Shown here: positions 35,235 through 43,201 of the stretch, piece after piece
How positions within the stretch are numbered: the stretch's first letter is position 1
How the letters are laid out: the number at the start of each line of letters is the position of its first letter
Source: Pseudomonadota bacterium
GTDB lineage: Bacteria > Pseudomonadota > Gammaproteobacteria > Burkholderiales > Burkholderiaceae_E
Assembly: GCA_029779435.1 (NCBI GenBank)
Contig: JAKPAM010000171.1
Coordinates: forward strand, 1 to 64,000
Length of the DNA: 64,000 bases
Direction of reading: 5' to 3'
The notes under the pieces: model-generated
Told to the model about the DNA's origin: nothing
Databases searched by the model: none
Seen by the model: the letters and a program-made list of their open reading frames with translations, nothing else
Made by a program: the position numbers and the translations under genes

Positions 35235-36119
35235 ATGCCGTCGTTGCGACAAATCCAGTACTTCCTGACCGTTGCGGATCTGGGCGGGTTCACGCAGGCG
35301 GCAGCGTCGCTATACGTGGCGCAGTCGGCGTTGAGCAGGCAGATGGGTTTGTTGGAGGACGAACTGGGCTTCGCGTTGTTCGACCGTGGACCCAAGGGCG
35401 TGCGACTGACTGCCGCGGGAGCGGTCTATCGGGGGCGTGTCGCCTCGATCCCCGCCACGCTGGAGGCAGCGGCGGAGGAGGGCTTGCAGTTGGCACGTGG
35501 TGAAGCCGGTGTTCTGCGACTGCTTCATTCCAGCACGCTGCCGATCGACAGCCTGATGCCGTATCTGGATCGCTTCATGGCCGCGTGTCCGCGAGCACGC
35601 ATCGATCTGGACCGAATGTCCTCGGAGGAGCAGGTCTCGGAAGTCGCCAGTGGCAAAGCCGATATCGGATTGATCCGGTTTCCGGTGCTGCGTCGCGATG
35701 CGCGCGTCAGATTCATCGAGCTTGCCGCCGAACGTCTCTGGGTCGGTCTACCCGCCAACCATCCGCTTGCCAAACAGAAAAGCATCGCGGTATCCCGTTT
35801 GCGACAGGAGCCGTTCGTGTCGGCGGCAAATCGTGAAAGAGGAGGGCTGGCGCGCGTCGTGACGGATCTTTGCTTGAAACGGGACTTCGTTCCGGCCGTC
35901 GCCAGGATCGTGTCGCCCAAGACATCCATGCTGAACCTCGTGGCTGCTGGCTGGGGCATCGCCATCGTGCCGCAACGAATGACCGGCTTGGGGATCGATG
36001 GCGTCGTGTTCATCCCGCTTTCCGACGACGACGCCACTTCCGTGTGCGCGTTGGTGCTACCGCGGGAGCCGACGGTTCTAGCTCGGACGTTCGCCAGCAT
36101 CGCTGCTCCCGTTCGATAG
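35235..36119 (+). CDS. LysR-type transcriptional regulator
   Basis: A 294-residue LTTR. The N-terminal winged helix-turn-helix shows LRQIQYFLTVADLGGFTQAA, ASLYVAQSALSRQMGLLEDE and LFDRGPKGVRLTAAG. The effector domain follows with ERLWVGLPANHPLAKQKSI and NLVAAGWGIAIVPQRM. ATG 35235 is used; the frame is open to 35184. It is divergently arranged with the DUF606 transporter gene and their control regions overlap, the usual layout for an LTTR controlling its neighbour. Effector unknown. Confidence 0.9.
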   Translation: MPSLRQIQYFLTVADLGGFTQAAASLYVAQSALSRQMGLLEDELGFALFDRGPKGVRLTAAGAVYRGRVASIPATLEAAAEEGLQLARGEAGVLRLLHSSTLPIDSLMPYLDRFMAACPRARIDLDRMSSEEQVSEVASGKADIGLIRFPVLRRDARVRFIELAAERLWVGLPANHPLAKQKSIAVSRLRQEPFVSAANRERGGLARVVTDLCLKRDFVPAVARIVSPKTSMLNLVAAGWGIAIVPQRMTGLGIDGVVFIPLSDDDATSVCALVLPREPTVLARTFASIAAPVR

Positions 36120-36150
36120 GCGGACTCCAATGGCTCAGAGGTGTCGCCGG

Positions 36151-36207
36151 GTGTGAGCGGGGCGGCGACCGATTACGAGCGGTCTCGTTGGGCGCTGCCC
36201 TGCCAAC
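36151..36207. repeat. hairpin element, copy C (decayed arm)
   Basis: The 25-base loop at 36168-36192 is identical to that of copy B, and the upstream ~45 bases (from about 36123) also resemble the flank of copy B. The left arm GGGTGTGAGCGGGGCGGCG no longer pairs well with the right arm (CGCTGCCCTGCC...), so the stem has decayed. It lies between the LysR gene and the convergent DMT gene. Confidence 0.75.
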
Positions 36208-36210
36208 CCG

Positions 36211-37200
36211 CTAAGCCGTCACCTCCACCGCGACCGGCCGCCGATGCGCCGCCACGCACGACAGCACGCTCAGCGTCACGCAGGCCAGCGCCGTGGTCTC
36301 CAGTGGCGTCGGCAACCGCCGTTCCCACAGCATCCCGTACAGCAGCGCGAACACCGTCTCGCACAGGATCATCTGCCCGACCAGCGTCAACGGCAGCAGC
36401 CGGCTCATCTGGTTCCACAGCGCGTTGCCCAGCAGCGACGCGAATACCGCCACCGCCGCAGAGACCGCGCCCAGACGCAGCCATGCGCCGGCTTCGTGGT
36501 GGCTTGCGTCCAGTGCGAGCGCGACGGGAATCAGCACCAGACTTTGCAGGCCGGTGACGACGCCGGTCAGCAGATTCCAGTCATGCGCGGAAACCCGCGG
36601 CAGCCGTCGCAGGCAGCGGGCATTGCCGATCGCATACGAGGTCCACGAGGCCAGCGCACCGATCGCGCACAGCAGCCCGATCACCCGTTGGCCGGTCGAG
36701 CCGTCCTGTTGTCCATCTAGTGCCTGCGCGCCGATGCAGAGCGTGCCCGCCGCACACAGCAGCAGTGACGGAACGAGCCTGCGCAACGGTACCGCGCCCT
36801 CGTCGCGACTGCCGATGATCGTGACCGCCACCGGCATGAAGCCGATGATCAACGACGTCATCGCGATGCCGCCCGTCTGCACGGCGGTAGTCAGCAGCAG
36901 GTAATACAGCGTGTTGCCGGCGATGGACAGCCATGTCAGGTCCTTCCATTGGCCCGTCCCGATGTGCGGTCTGACCGCGCGCCAGCGCGGCGCGAGCAGC
37001 ATCGCGGCCACCAGGCCATAACCCAGGTATCGGCCCGTCGACAGATGTAGCGCACTGAAATCGCGGACCCATTCGGGCGCCACGAACACCAGCCCCCATA
37101 GCGCGCCCGCGCCGATGCCGCAAGCGATTCCCTTCGCTGACGCACGCGAGCCCAGGGCAGCGCGCCCCGCAGCGTCGCTCGACCCGTCCGGAGAGGTCAC
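36211..37200 (-). CDS. EamA/DMT-family transporter
   Basis: About 329 residues with ten membrane helices in two five-helix halves (GIGAGALWGLVFVAPEWV; WLSIAGNTLYYLLLTTAVQT; RVIGLLCAIGALASWTSYAI; LPLTLVGQMILCETVFALLY), the layout of EamA-type metabolite exporters. The GTG at 37200 overlaps the TGA stop of the preceding gene (GTGA), so translation is probably coupled. The open frame runs on to 37467 but inside the upstream gene. It is the last gene of the minus-strand group starting at 39651. Substrate unknown. Confidence 0.82.
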   Translation of the reverse strand: MTSPDGSSDAAGRAALGSRASAKGIACGIGAGALWGLVFVAPEWVRDFSALHLSTGRYLGYGLVAAMLLAPRWRAVRPHIGTGQWKDLTWLSIAGNTLYYLLLTTAVQTGGIAMTSLIIGFMPVAVTIIGSRDEGAVPLRRLVPSLLLCAAGTLCIGAQALDGQQDGSTGQRVIGLLCAIGALASWTSYAIGNARCLRRLPRVSAHDWNLLTGVVTGLQSLVLIPVALALDASHHEAGAWLRLGAVSAAVAVFASLLGNALWNQMSRLLPLTLVGQMILCETVFALLYGMLWERRLPTPLETTALACVTLSVLSCVAAHRRPVAVEVTA

Positions 37201-37778
37201 GCGCGTGACGATCCGGTCGGCAGCCGCCAGCGCATGCCCGCGCGAAACGTCTCGGTGATCAGCATGCACGTCGATTCGGGCATCTGCAGCAGGTACGCGC
37301 GCACCGCCGCCGGGTCCGGTAACCCCGATCGACCCCATAGGCGCGCGACGACGTCGTCGATCGGCTCGACCGTCTGCTTGCGCGTCCAACGCTGGTCGAA
37401 CAGGTGGCCGATCGGCGCCGTGCCGTCCAGCAGATACTGGCGAAGCGCGGGGTCGATCCTGTCGCACGCGACATAAGTGAGGTTGTCCATCATGACCTCG
37501 TCATCGAAGGACAGGCACACCTGCCGCTCGATGAACGCGTCGCCGGGCAACTGCCGGCGGACCTCGTCCGGCACGTCGTCCGTGATGATCTGGTGCGTGA
37601 CGTCGAGCCGTATCGGGCCTCCGGCGACGAGCTCGCACAGCAGCGTGGCCGAGCCGTCCTGCTCGAGCAGCACGCGCAGCCAGTGCCGCGCCCAGGCGGT
37701 CGTCGGATCGTCGGGCGGCAGCCCATCGAGGAACCGGCGCCGAACCAGCGCCTCGACCGGTGTCGGTGGTCGATTCAT
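37197..37778 (-). CDS. conserved protein of unknown function
   Basis: A 193-residue soluble protein without signal peptide or membrane segment. The mid region LVAGGPIRLDVTHQIITDDV, then GDAFIERQVCLSFDDEVMM and DGTAPIGHLFDQRWTRKQ faintly recalls chorismate-lyase-like (DUF98/UbiC) folds, where an Arg pair and a PLG turn matter, but the match is too weak to assign. Its ATG overlaps the yaaA stop and its stop overlaps the next gene's start, so it is translationally embedded in the group. Confidence 0.65.
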   Translation of the reverse strand: MNRPPTPVEALVRRRFLDGLPPDDPTTAWARHWLRVLLEQDGSATLLCELVAGGPIRLDVTHQIITDDVPDEVRRQLPGDAFIERQVCLSFDDEVMMDNLTYVACDRIDPALRQYLLDGTAPIGHLFDQRWTRKQTVEPIDDVVARLWGRSGLPDPAAVRAYLLQMPESTCMLITETFRAGMRWRLPTGSSRA

Positions 37779-38635
37779 GCCCGTATGCTCCGATCGCCGC
37801 TTACGCCGCTTACGCCGCTTACATGGCTCACGCCGTCCACGCCATCCCCCTCGGCGCGCCGCCGGAACACCAGCCGCTCGTCGCTGGACACCGTGCCGTC
37901 ATAACGATAACCGTCGGCGTCGAACGCGCGCAGATCGTCCGGCGATCGCGCCTGCCGCTCGATCGCGAAGCGCGCCATCATGCCGCGCGCCCGCTTGGCT
38001 GGAAAGCTGATGATCCGGTACTGGCCCTTATGCCACTGCTCGAACACGCATTGAACGACGCGCGCCTTCAGCCGCTTGCGGTCGACCGCGTGGAAGTACT
38101 CCTCGGACGCGAGATTGACGACGACGCGCGCGGTGTCACCATCCTTGGCGCCCGCCTGCCGGCGGTTCAGGTACTCGGCGATCGCCGCACCCCAGAACGC
38201 GTACAGGTCCTTGCCGCGCGCGTTGGCCAGCCGCGTGCCCATCTCCAGCCGGTAAGGCTGCATGCGATCGAGCGGCCGCAGCACGCCGTACAGGCCGGAC
38301 AGCATCAGCACGTGGTCCTGCGCCCACGCCAGTTGCTCGGCGCTCAGCGTGCGCGCTTGCAGTCCGTCGTAGACGTCGCCGTCGAACGCCAGGATCGCGG
38401 GGCGCGCATTGTGCGCGTCATGGCGCGGCCGCCACGCCTGGTAGCGGTCGACGTTCAACGTGGTCAGTGCGTCGGACAGGTCCATCAGCGCGGCGATCTC
38501 GGCGTGCGAGCGCTGGCGCAGCAGGTCGATCAGCGTTTCGGCTTCGTTCACGTAGGCCGGCCGCGTCAGGGGCAGGCCGGCGGGCCCTCGCCGCTCGAAG
38601 TCCAGCGACTTGGCCGGAGACAGCAGGAACAGCAT
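37775..38635 (-). CDS. yaaA: peroxide stress protein YaaA (DUF328)
   Basis: A 286-residue YaaA-family protein. The N terminus MLFLLSPAKSLDFE is diagnostic. Further blocks are PAILAFDGDVYDGLQA, LYGVLRPLDRMQPYRLEMGT, NLASEEYFHAVD and FPAKRARGMMARF. In E. coli YaaA limits free iron and oxidative damage under peroxide and binds DNA. The C terminus carries a tail of repeated Val-Ser-Gly (from three 9-bp units near 37795-37822) beyond the normal end, an unusual extension. It begins 8 bp after the oxidoreductase stop and its own stop overlaps the next start by ATGA. Confidence 0.93.
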   Translation of the reverse strand: MLFLLSPAKSLDFERRGPAGLPLTRPAYVNEAETLIDLLRQRSHAEIAALMDLSDALTTLNVDRYQAWRPRHDAHNARPAILAFDGDVYDGLQARTLSAEQLAWAQDHVLMLSGLYGVLRPLDRMQPYRLEMGTRLANARGKDLYAFWGAAIAEYLNRRQAGAKDGDTARVVVNLASEEYFHAVDRKRLKARVVQCVFEQWHKGQYRIISFPAKRARGMMARFAIERQARSPDDLRAFDADGYRYDGTVSSDERLVFRRRAEGDGVDGVSHVSGVSGVSGDRSIRA

Positions 38636-38643
38636 CGCGCGCG

Positions 38644-39651
38644 TCAATCCACCTTCAGCATGATCTTGCCGATGTGCGTCGACGACTCCATCAGCGCGTG
38701 GGCGGCCGCGGCATCGGCCAGATCGAACACCTCGTGGATCACCGGCTTGATCTCGCCCCGCGCGATCCGCGGCCAGATCTGCGCGCGCAGGTCGCGGGCC
38801 ATCGCGGCCTTGTCGGAGGCCGAGCGCGGCCGCAGCGTCGAGCCGGTGTAAGTCAGCCGCTTGGTCATCAGCGCCGTGAAATCGACCTGCGCCTTCGGCC
38901 CCTGCAGGAATGCGATCTGCACGAGCCGGCCGTCGAGGGCCAGCGAGCGCAGATTGCGGGCGATGTAGTCGCCGCCGACCATGTCCAGGATCACGTCGAC
39001 GCCGCGCTTGCCCGTCAGCGCGGCGATCTCGGCGACGAAATCCTGCGTCTTGTAGAGGATCGCCGCATCGGCGCCTGCCGCCAGGCAGGCCTGCGCCTTG
39101 TCGTCGCCGCCTACCGTCGTGTATACGGTCGCGCCCCAGGCCTTGGCCATCTGGATCGCCGTCAGGCCGATGCCCGACGAGCCGCCGTGCACGAGGAATG
39201 TCTCGCCGGCCTTCAGCCGTCCGCGTTCGATGACGTTGGTCCAGACAGTGAACAGGTTTTCGGGCAGCGCCGCGGCCTGCAGCAGGTCCATGCCATCGGG
39301 CACCGGCAGGATCTGGCCCACGGGCACCGCGACGTACTGCGCATAGCCGCCGCCGTTGCACAGCGCGCAGACCTCGTCGCCGATCGCCCACCCCGCGTCG
39401 CCGGCTTCGCTATCGTCACCCAGCGCGACGATCCGGCCCGACACTTCCAGCCCCAGGAGCGGCGAGGCGCCGGGCGGCGGCGGATAGCTGCCCGCGCGCT
39501 GGGCGACGTCCGGACGGTTGACGCCGGCATAAGCGACGCGGATCAGCACTTCACCGGGTTGGGGAACGGGCACCGGGCCGGTGGCGATCGTCATCACGTA
39601 AGCGGGACCGCCGCTGCCGTGCGCGATGTGAGTCATTTGATCGGGGATCAT
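38644..39651 (-). CDS. NAD(P)H quinone oxidoreductase, PIG3 type
   Basis: A 335-residue zinc-independent MDR-superfamily enzyme like TIGR02824/PIG3, reducing quinones with NADPH by one electron. The N-terminal block is VAYAGVNRPDVAQRAGSYPP, then SPLLGLEVSGRIVALG. The cofactor site is FLVHGGSSGIGLTAIQMAKA and GVDVILDMVGGDYIARNL follows. No zinc-ligand set is present. ATG 39651 has AGAGGAA upstream. It is the first gene of a minus-strand group that continues with yaaA, so a role in redox stress is plausible by context. Confidence 0.9.
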   Translation of the reverse strand: MIPDQMTHIAHGSGGPAYVMTIATGPVPVPQPGEVLIRVAYAGVNRPDVAQRAGSYPPPPGASPLLGLEVSGRIVALGDDSEAGDAGWAIGDEVCALCNGGGYAQYVAVPVGQILPVPDGMDLLQAAALPENLFTVWTNVIERGRLKAGETFLVHGGSSGIGLTAIQMAKAWGATVYTTVGGDDKAQACLAAGADAAILYKTQDFVAEIAALTGKRGVDVILDMVGGDYIARNLRSLALDGRLVQIAFLQGPKAQVDFTALMTKRLTYTGSTLRPRSASDKAAMARDLRAQIWPRIARGEIKPVIHEVFDLADAAAAHALMESSTHIGKIMLKVD

Positions 39652-39714
39652 CGGGGTTCCTCTGTAGCGAAGTCGATTCGCGAATGTCGTTCGCGTGGCG
39701 CGGGCGCCACGCGG

Positions 39715-40638
39715 TCAATCATCGATCTGGACCGAATGCAGCGTCTGCGTGCCGGTCCAGCTCTGGCCGGGTTCGAGCGTGACCGGCCTGCCGATCCGGG
39801 CCGCCTCGATGCAGACCATCTGGCGATAGCCGTTGCGCGGCAGATCGTTCAACTGGGCCGCCTTCTGTGGTCCGGGGTTCCAGACCACGGCATCCTCGAA
39901 GCCGTTCATCGTCAGGTCCAGGCATGCGCCGTCGTCGGCCAGGCCGTCCTTGCCAGGACCGCGCTCGCGCAGCCGCAGCCGCCCGCCGGCCTCGAAGTAG
40001 ATGCGGTCGACCTCGTCGTCGAAATCGACGAACCGGCGCTGCTCGATATCCGTCACCGTATCGTCGGCCGCCTGCGGTGCCTGCCGGGCGGTGAGTGCCG
40101 AATCGCGATAGCGGTGATGGACGAGGCCTTCGATGAGCGCGTTGCCGATATCGGCGACCTTCAGGTAAGTGTGCAGCGCGGCCGTGAAGGCATAAGGATC
40201 GGCGCCGGGATTGCCGGCCGTCAGCGCGAGCTCCAGATGACGCCGCCCCAGCGTGACCTTCAGTTCGAGCACGAACGCGCGTGCCCAGGCGCTCATCGTC
40301 GCGTCGTCGTGCGTCAGTTCGAACTTGGCGAACACCGTGTCGTCGCCCTGGCCGCTCTGCAGCAGCCGCCATGCGCGCGTACGCGCGATGCCGTGCCGCG
40401 GTACGCCCGCCTCGGGGCCGGCGCGATCGAACTGGGGGAAGATCACCGGCACGCCGCCGCGGATCGCCTGGCCGGGCGCATAGACCGCCTGCTCGGACAG
40501 GTAGAGCTGTTCCGGCGCGCCGGCGGGCACCCAGCTCACGACGTGCGCGCCATGCAGCATGATCGTCGCCATGCCGCCATCGCTGGCGCGCAGCCGCACG
40601 GCGGGCATTCCTCGGATATCGGCGTGGGCTGCGTTCAT
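39715..40638 (-). CDS. D-hexose-6-phosphate mutarotase (YeaD-like)
   Basis: A 307-residue aldose-1-epimerase-fold protein. Characteristic are HGAHVVSWVPAG, IRGGVPVIFPQF, PRHGIARTRAW (active-site His), AFTAALHTYLKV and a C-terminal acidic motif near FEDAVVWNPGP. YeaD-type enzymes interconvert the anomers of glucose-6-phosphate and related hexose phosphates. No signal peptide, so cytoplasmic. The gene is followed 63 bp later by the oxidoreductase group on the same strand. The 290-bp gap to the next plus-strand gene contains no recognisable feature. Confidence 0.9.
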   Translation of the reverse strand: MNAAHADIRGMPAVRLRASDGGMATIMLHGAHVVSWVPAGAPEQLYLSEQAVYAPGQAIRGGVPVIFPQFDRAGPEAGVPRHGIARTRAWRLLQSGQGDDTVFAKFELTHDDATMSAWARAFVLELKVTLGRRHLELALTAGNPGADPYAFTAALHTYLKVADIGNALIEGLVHHRYRDSALTARQAPQAADDTVTDIEQRRFVDFDDEVDRIYFEAGGRLRLRERGPGKDGLADDGACLDLTMNGFEDAVVWNPGPQKAAQLNDLPRNGYRQMVCIEAARIGRPVTLEPGQSWTGTQTLHSVQIDD

Positions 40639-40928
40639 GGAGCGGGTTCTCGTCGGAGGGGCACCGGGCCATTCGCCCGCGCGAACGGCGCGCCGCCGCC
40701 TTTTCGAACGGATGTTAACCGATGCATCGCCGCGTGGCCGTGACTACGGGCCAAAGCGCAGGCCTCGTCCTTGCAGGGCGAGGTCAAGCGAGGCAAGCCC
40801 GTTCCGGCGCCTTAGGGGCCCGGCCAGGCGCCCGGCTAGGCCCCCCGGCCTCGTGGCGAGGACGCGCTCGCCTTCAGGCGGGAGTGACTCACTCGACAGG
40901 CACGATGGGGCGATGCTAGCGTCTCGGG

Positions 40929-42281
40929 ATGAAACCTTCTTCGGCGGCCGGCGCGGGCCCATCTCCAGACGCGCAATCGCGAGCGCCAACCGACAGCGAC
41001 GCCTACCGAGAGGCCGCGCGGGCGGCCGTCGTGCACGACAAGCCCGATGCGGAGCGGACCGATCCGCGCGTGCTCGGCTGGATGGCGGGATTTCCGCCAC
41101 CGCTCGACAAGCGGGTGTCGATGGCCTCGGACAGCCGCGCGTTCCCTCGGACCCGGTATACGTTCAGCCACATGCGCGAGATGCTGCCTACCCGCGCGGT
41201 GCGGCGAGGTCCGGGGCCGGCATCGATGCTGTCGGCGGCCGAATCCGGTGCGATCGCCGAGGCCGACGTCGATGCGCTGCGCTTCGTCGACGGCACCGGC
41301 GTCGAGCGCCGCTTCGACGAGGCGATGGCGCTGTGCTACACCGACGGCATCATCGTGCTGCACCGCGGGCGCGTCGTTTATGAACGCTACTTCGGTGCGC
41401 TCGACCGCGTGACGCCGCATCTGGCGATGTCGGTCACCAAGTCCTTCATCGGCACGCTCGCCGCGATGCTCGTGCACGAACGCGAGATCGATCCGGCGCG
41501 GCCCGTCATCCATCACATACCCGAACTGCGCGAGTCGGCGTGGGGCGATGCGACGGTGCGCCAGGTCATGGACATGACGACCGGCCTCGATTATTCCGAG
41601 GTCTACGCCGATCCGTCCGCGACGATCTGGGACTACGCGCGCGCCTGCGGCTCGATGCGCAAGCCGCCCGATTACCGGGGGCCGAGCAGCGTCGACCAGT
41701 TCCTGCTGACGGTGCGCAAGCGCGGCGAACACGGCGAGGGCTTCGCGTACAAGACCGTCAATACCGAGGTACTGGCCTGGATCCTGCGCCGCGTCACCGG
41801 CCTGTCGGTGGCCGAGTTGATGTCGCGGCGGCTGTGGCAGCCGCTGGGCGCCGAAGAGGACGCGTACTTCGCCGTCGACGAGGCCGGACAGGAAACCTGC
41901 GGCGGCGGATTGAATCTGACGCTGCGCGACCTGACGCGTTTCGGCGAGGCCCTGCGTGCGGAAGGCGCGTTCGATGGCAGGCAGATCATCGATCCGGCCG
42001 TCGTCGACACGATCCGGCGCGGCGGCGACCGGCGCCTGTTCGAATCGGGCGGCTATCCGCTGCTGCCCGGCTGGAGCTATGCGAACCAATGGTGGCTGTC
42101 GCACGACGCGCACGGCATGTTCGAGGCGCGCGGCATCCATGGCCAGCGGCTGCACGTCGATCCGCATGCGCAGATGACGATTGCGCGGTTCGGTTCGCAT
42201 CCGATCGCGGCCAACGCCGGCAACGATCCCTACACGCATCCGGCGTTCCGTGCGCTGGCACGGCGGCTGCTGGAGGCATGA
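40929..42281 (+). CDS. NylB-like serine hydrolase (beta-lactamase fold)
   Basis: A 450-residue serine beta-lactamase-fold enzyme like 6-aminohexanoate-dimer hydrolase NylB and EstB esterases. The SxxK motif is MSVTKSFIG (Ser about 168, Lys 171) and the catalytic Tyr lies in TTGLDYSEVY (about 222). The distal motif and length also fit. No signal peptide is evident, so the enzyme is cytoplasmic. It probably hydrolyses an amide or ester; nylon oligomer activity is only a family property. Start ATG 40929. The stop overlaps the ATG of the next gene (ATGA), so the two are probably co-expressed. Confidence 0.88.
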   Translation: MKPSSAAGAGPSPDAQSRAPTDSDAYREAARAAVVHDKPDAERTDPRVLGWMAGFPPPLDKRVSMASDSRAFPRTRYTFSHMREMLPTRAVRRGPGPASMLSAAESGAIAEADVDALRFVDGTGVERRFDEAMALCYTDGIIVLHRGRVVYERYFGALDRVTPHLAMSVTKSFIGTLAAMLVHEREIDPARPVIHHIPELRESAWGDATVRQVMDMTTGLDYSEVYADPSATIWDYARACGSMRKPPDYRGPSSVDQFLLTVRKRGEHGEGFAYKTVNTEVLAWILRRVTGLSVAELMSRRLWQPLGAEEDAYFAVDEAGQETCGGGLNLTLRDLTRFGEALRAEGAFDGRQIIDPAVVDTIRRGGDRRLFESGGYPLLPGWSYANQWWLSHDAHGMFEARGIHGQRLHVDPHAQMTIARFGSHPIAANAGNDPYTHPAFRALARRLLEA

Positions 42282-43042
42282 CGATCATCATGGGACCGTG
42301 CGTTTCGCGCCACACCCTCTCGCGTCGGTTCGCTTCGCTCCCTTCGTGGCTGGTGGCTGCCTGGCTGGGTGCCGCGGGCCTGACCGCCGCGCACGCCGCC
42401 ACGCCGGCCGAGCCCGCATCGGCGAAGGCATCGCCGTCTTCGTCATCAGCGCCTTCATCGGCAGCCGTCAAGTCGCCTGCCAAGACGGCCGTACCCAAGC
42501 CGGCTGCACCCAAGACCGCGGCTAAGTCGGCTGAGCCCAAGCCGGTCGCATCCAAGCCGGCTGCACCTAAGCCGGCCGCATCCAACCCCGCCGCACCGAA
42601 CGCCGCCGCCTCCAGGTCGGCGGCCGCGAAGTCCTCGGCGCCCAAACCCTTGGCCTCGAAGCCCGTGGCCTTCAAGGCCGCCGATGCCCGCGCCGCCGAT
42701 CCCAAGCCGTCCGCGAGCCAGGCCGTCGCATCGTCCGCGCCGCGTGCGGCGATGCCTTCGGGCCGGCTGCACGAGGCCGAGCGTCTCCACGTCAGGTCGA
42801 TCAGCGGGGACGTACCGACCTCGGTGCGCTTCGCCAATCGCAGCGGGACCCGGATTCGTATCCATTGGCTCGACTATCACGGCGTGCGCAAGCTGTACCA
42901 GACGCTGGATGACGGCGCGCAGTACGTGCAGAAGACCTTCGTCACGCATCCGTGGCTGGTCACCGATGAACACAACAACGCGTTGTCGGTCTACTTGCCC
43001 GACGCGCAGCCGCGCACGGTCACGATCACGCCGCGCGGCTGA
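42278..43042 (+). CDS. secreted protein with VHL beta-like domain
   Basis: A 254-residue protein. An N-terminal basic segment and hydrophobic helix ending AHAATP form a signal peptide. Residues ~40-170 are a Pro/Ala/Lys/Ser-rich low-complexity linker (repeats of PKPAA and SKPA). Residues ~178-250 read SVRFANRSGTRIRIHWLDYH, then GVRKLYQTLDDGAQYVQKTF and VTHPWLVTDEHNNALSVYL, which follows the human von Hippel-Lindau beta domain closely (xFxNRS, WLxxxG, YxxLxxG, TxxxHPWLxxD). In eukaryotes this domain binds hydroxyproline peptides. The ATG overlaps the previous stop (ATGA), with GGAGG just before. Bacterial function unknown. Confidence 0.8.
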   Translation: MTIIMGPCVSRHTLSRRFASLPSWLVAAWLGAAGLTAAHAATPAEPASAKASPSSSSAPSSAAVKSPAKTAVPKPAAPKTAAKSAEPKPVASKPAAPKPAASNPAAPNAAASRSAAAKSSAPKPLASKPVAFKAADARAADPKPSASQAVASSAPRAAMPSGRLHEAERLHVRSISGDVPTSVRFANRSGTRIRIHWLDYHGVRKLYQTLDDGAQYVQKTFVTHPWLVTDEHNNALSVYLPDAQPRTVTITPRG

Positions 43043-43201
43043 CCGCCACGCGCAGCCGCCCGTCCGCCTCGGTTTCCGCTCGTGCCCGGACGAGGCTAGG
43101 CTGGCCTCGGGAGGCGCTGGACGATTCCTTCCGGCCGCCGCGCTCGCCCGTTGGACGCGCTGCCGCGTTGCCACGTGATCAGCATTTGCCTTGGGGGCGT
43201 C

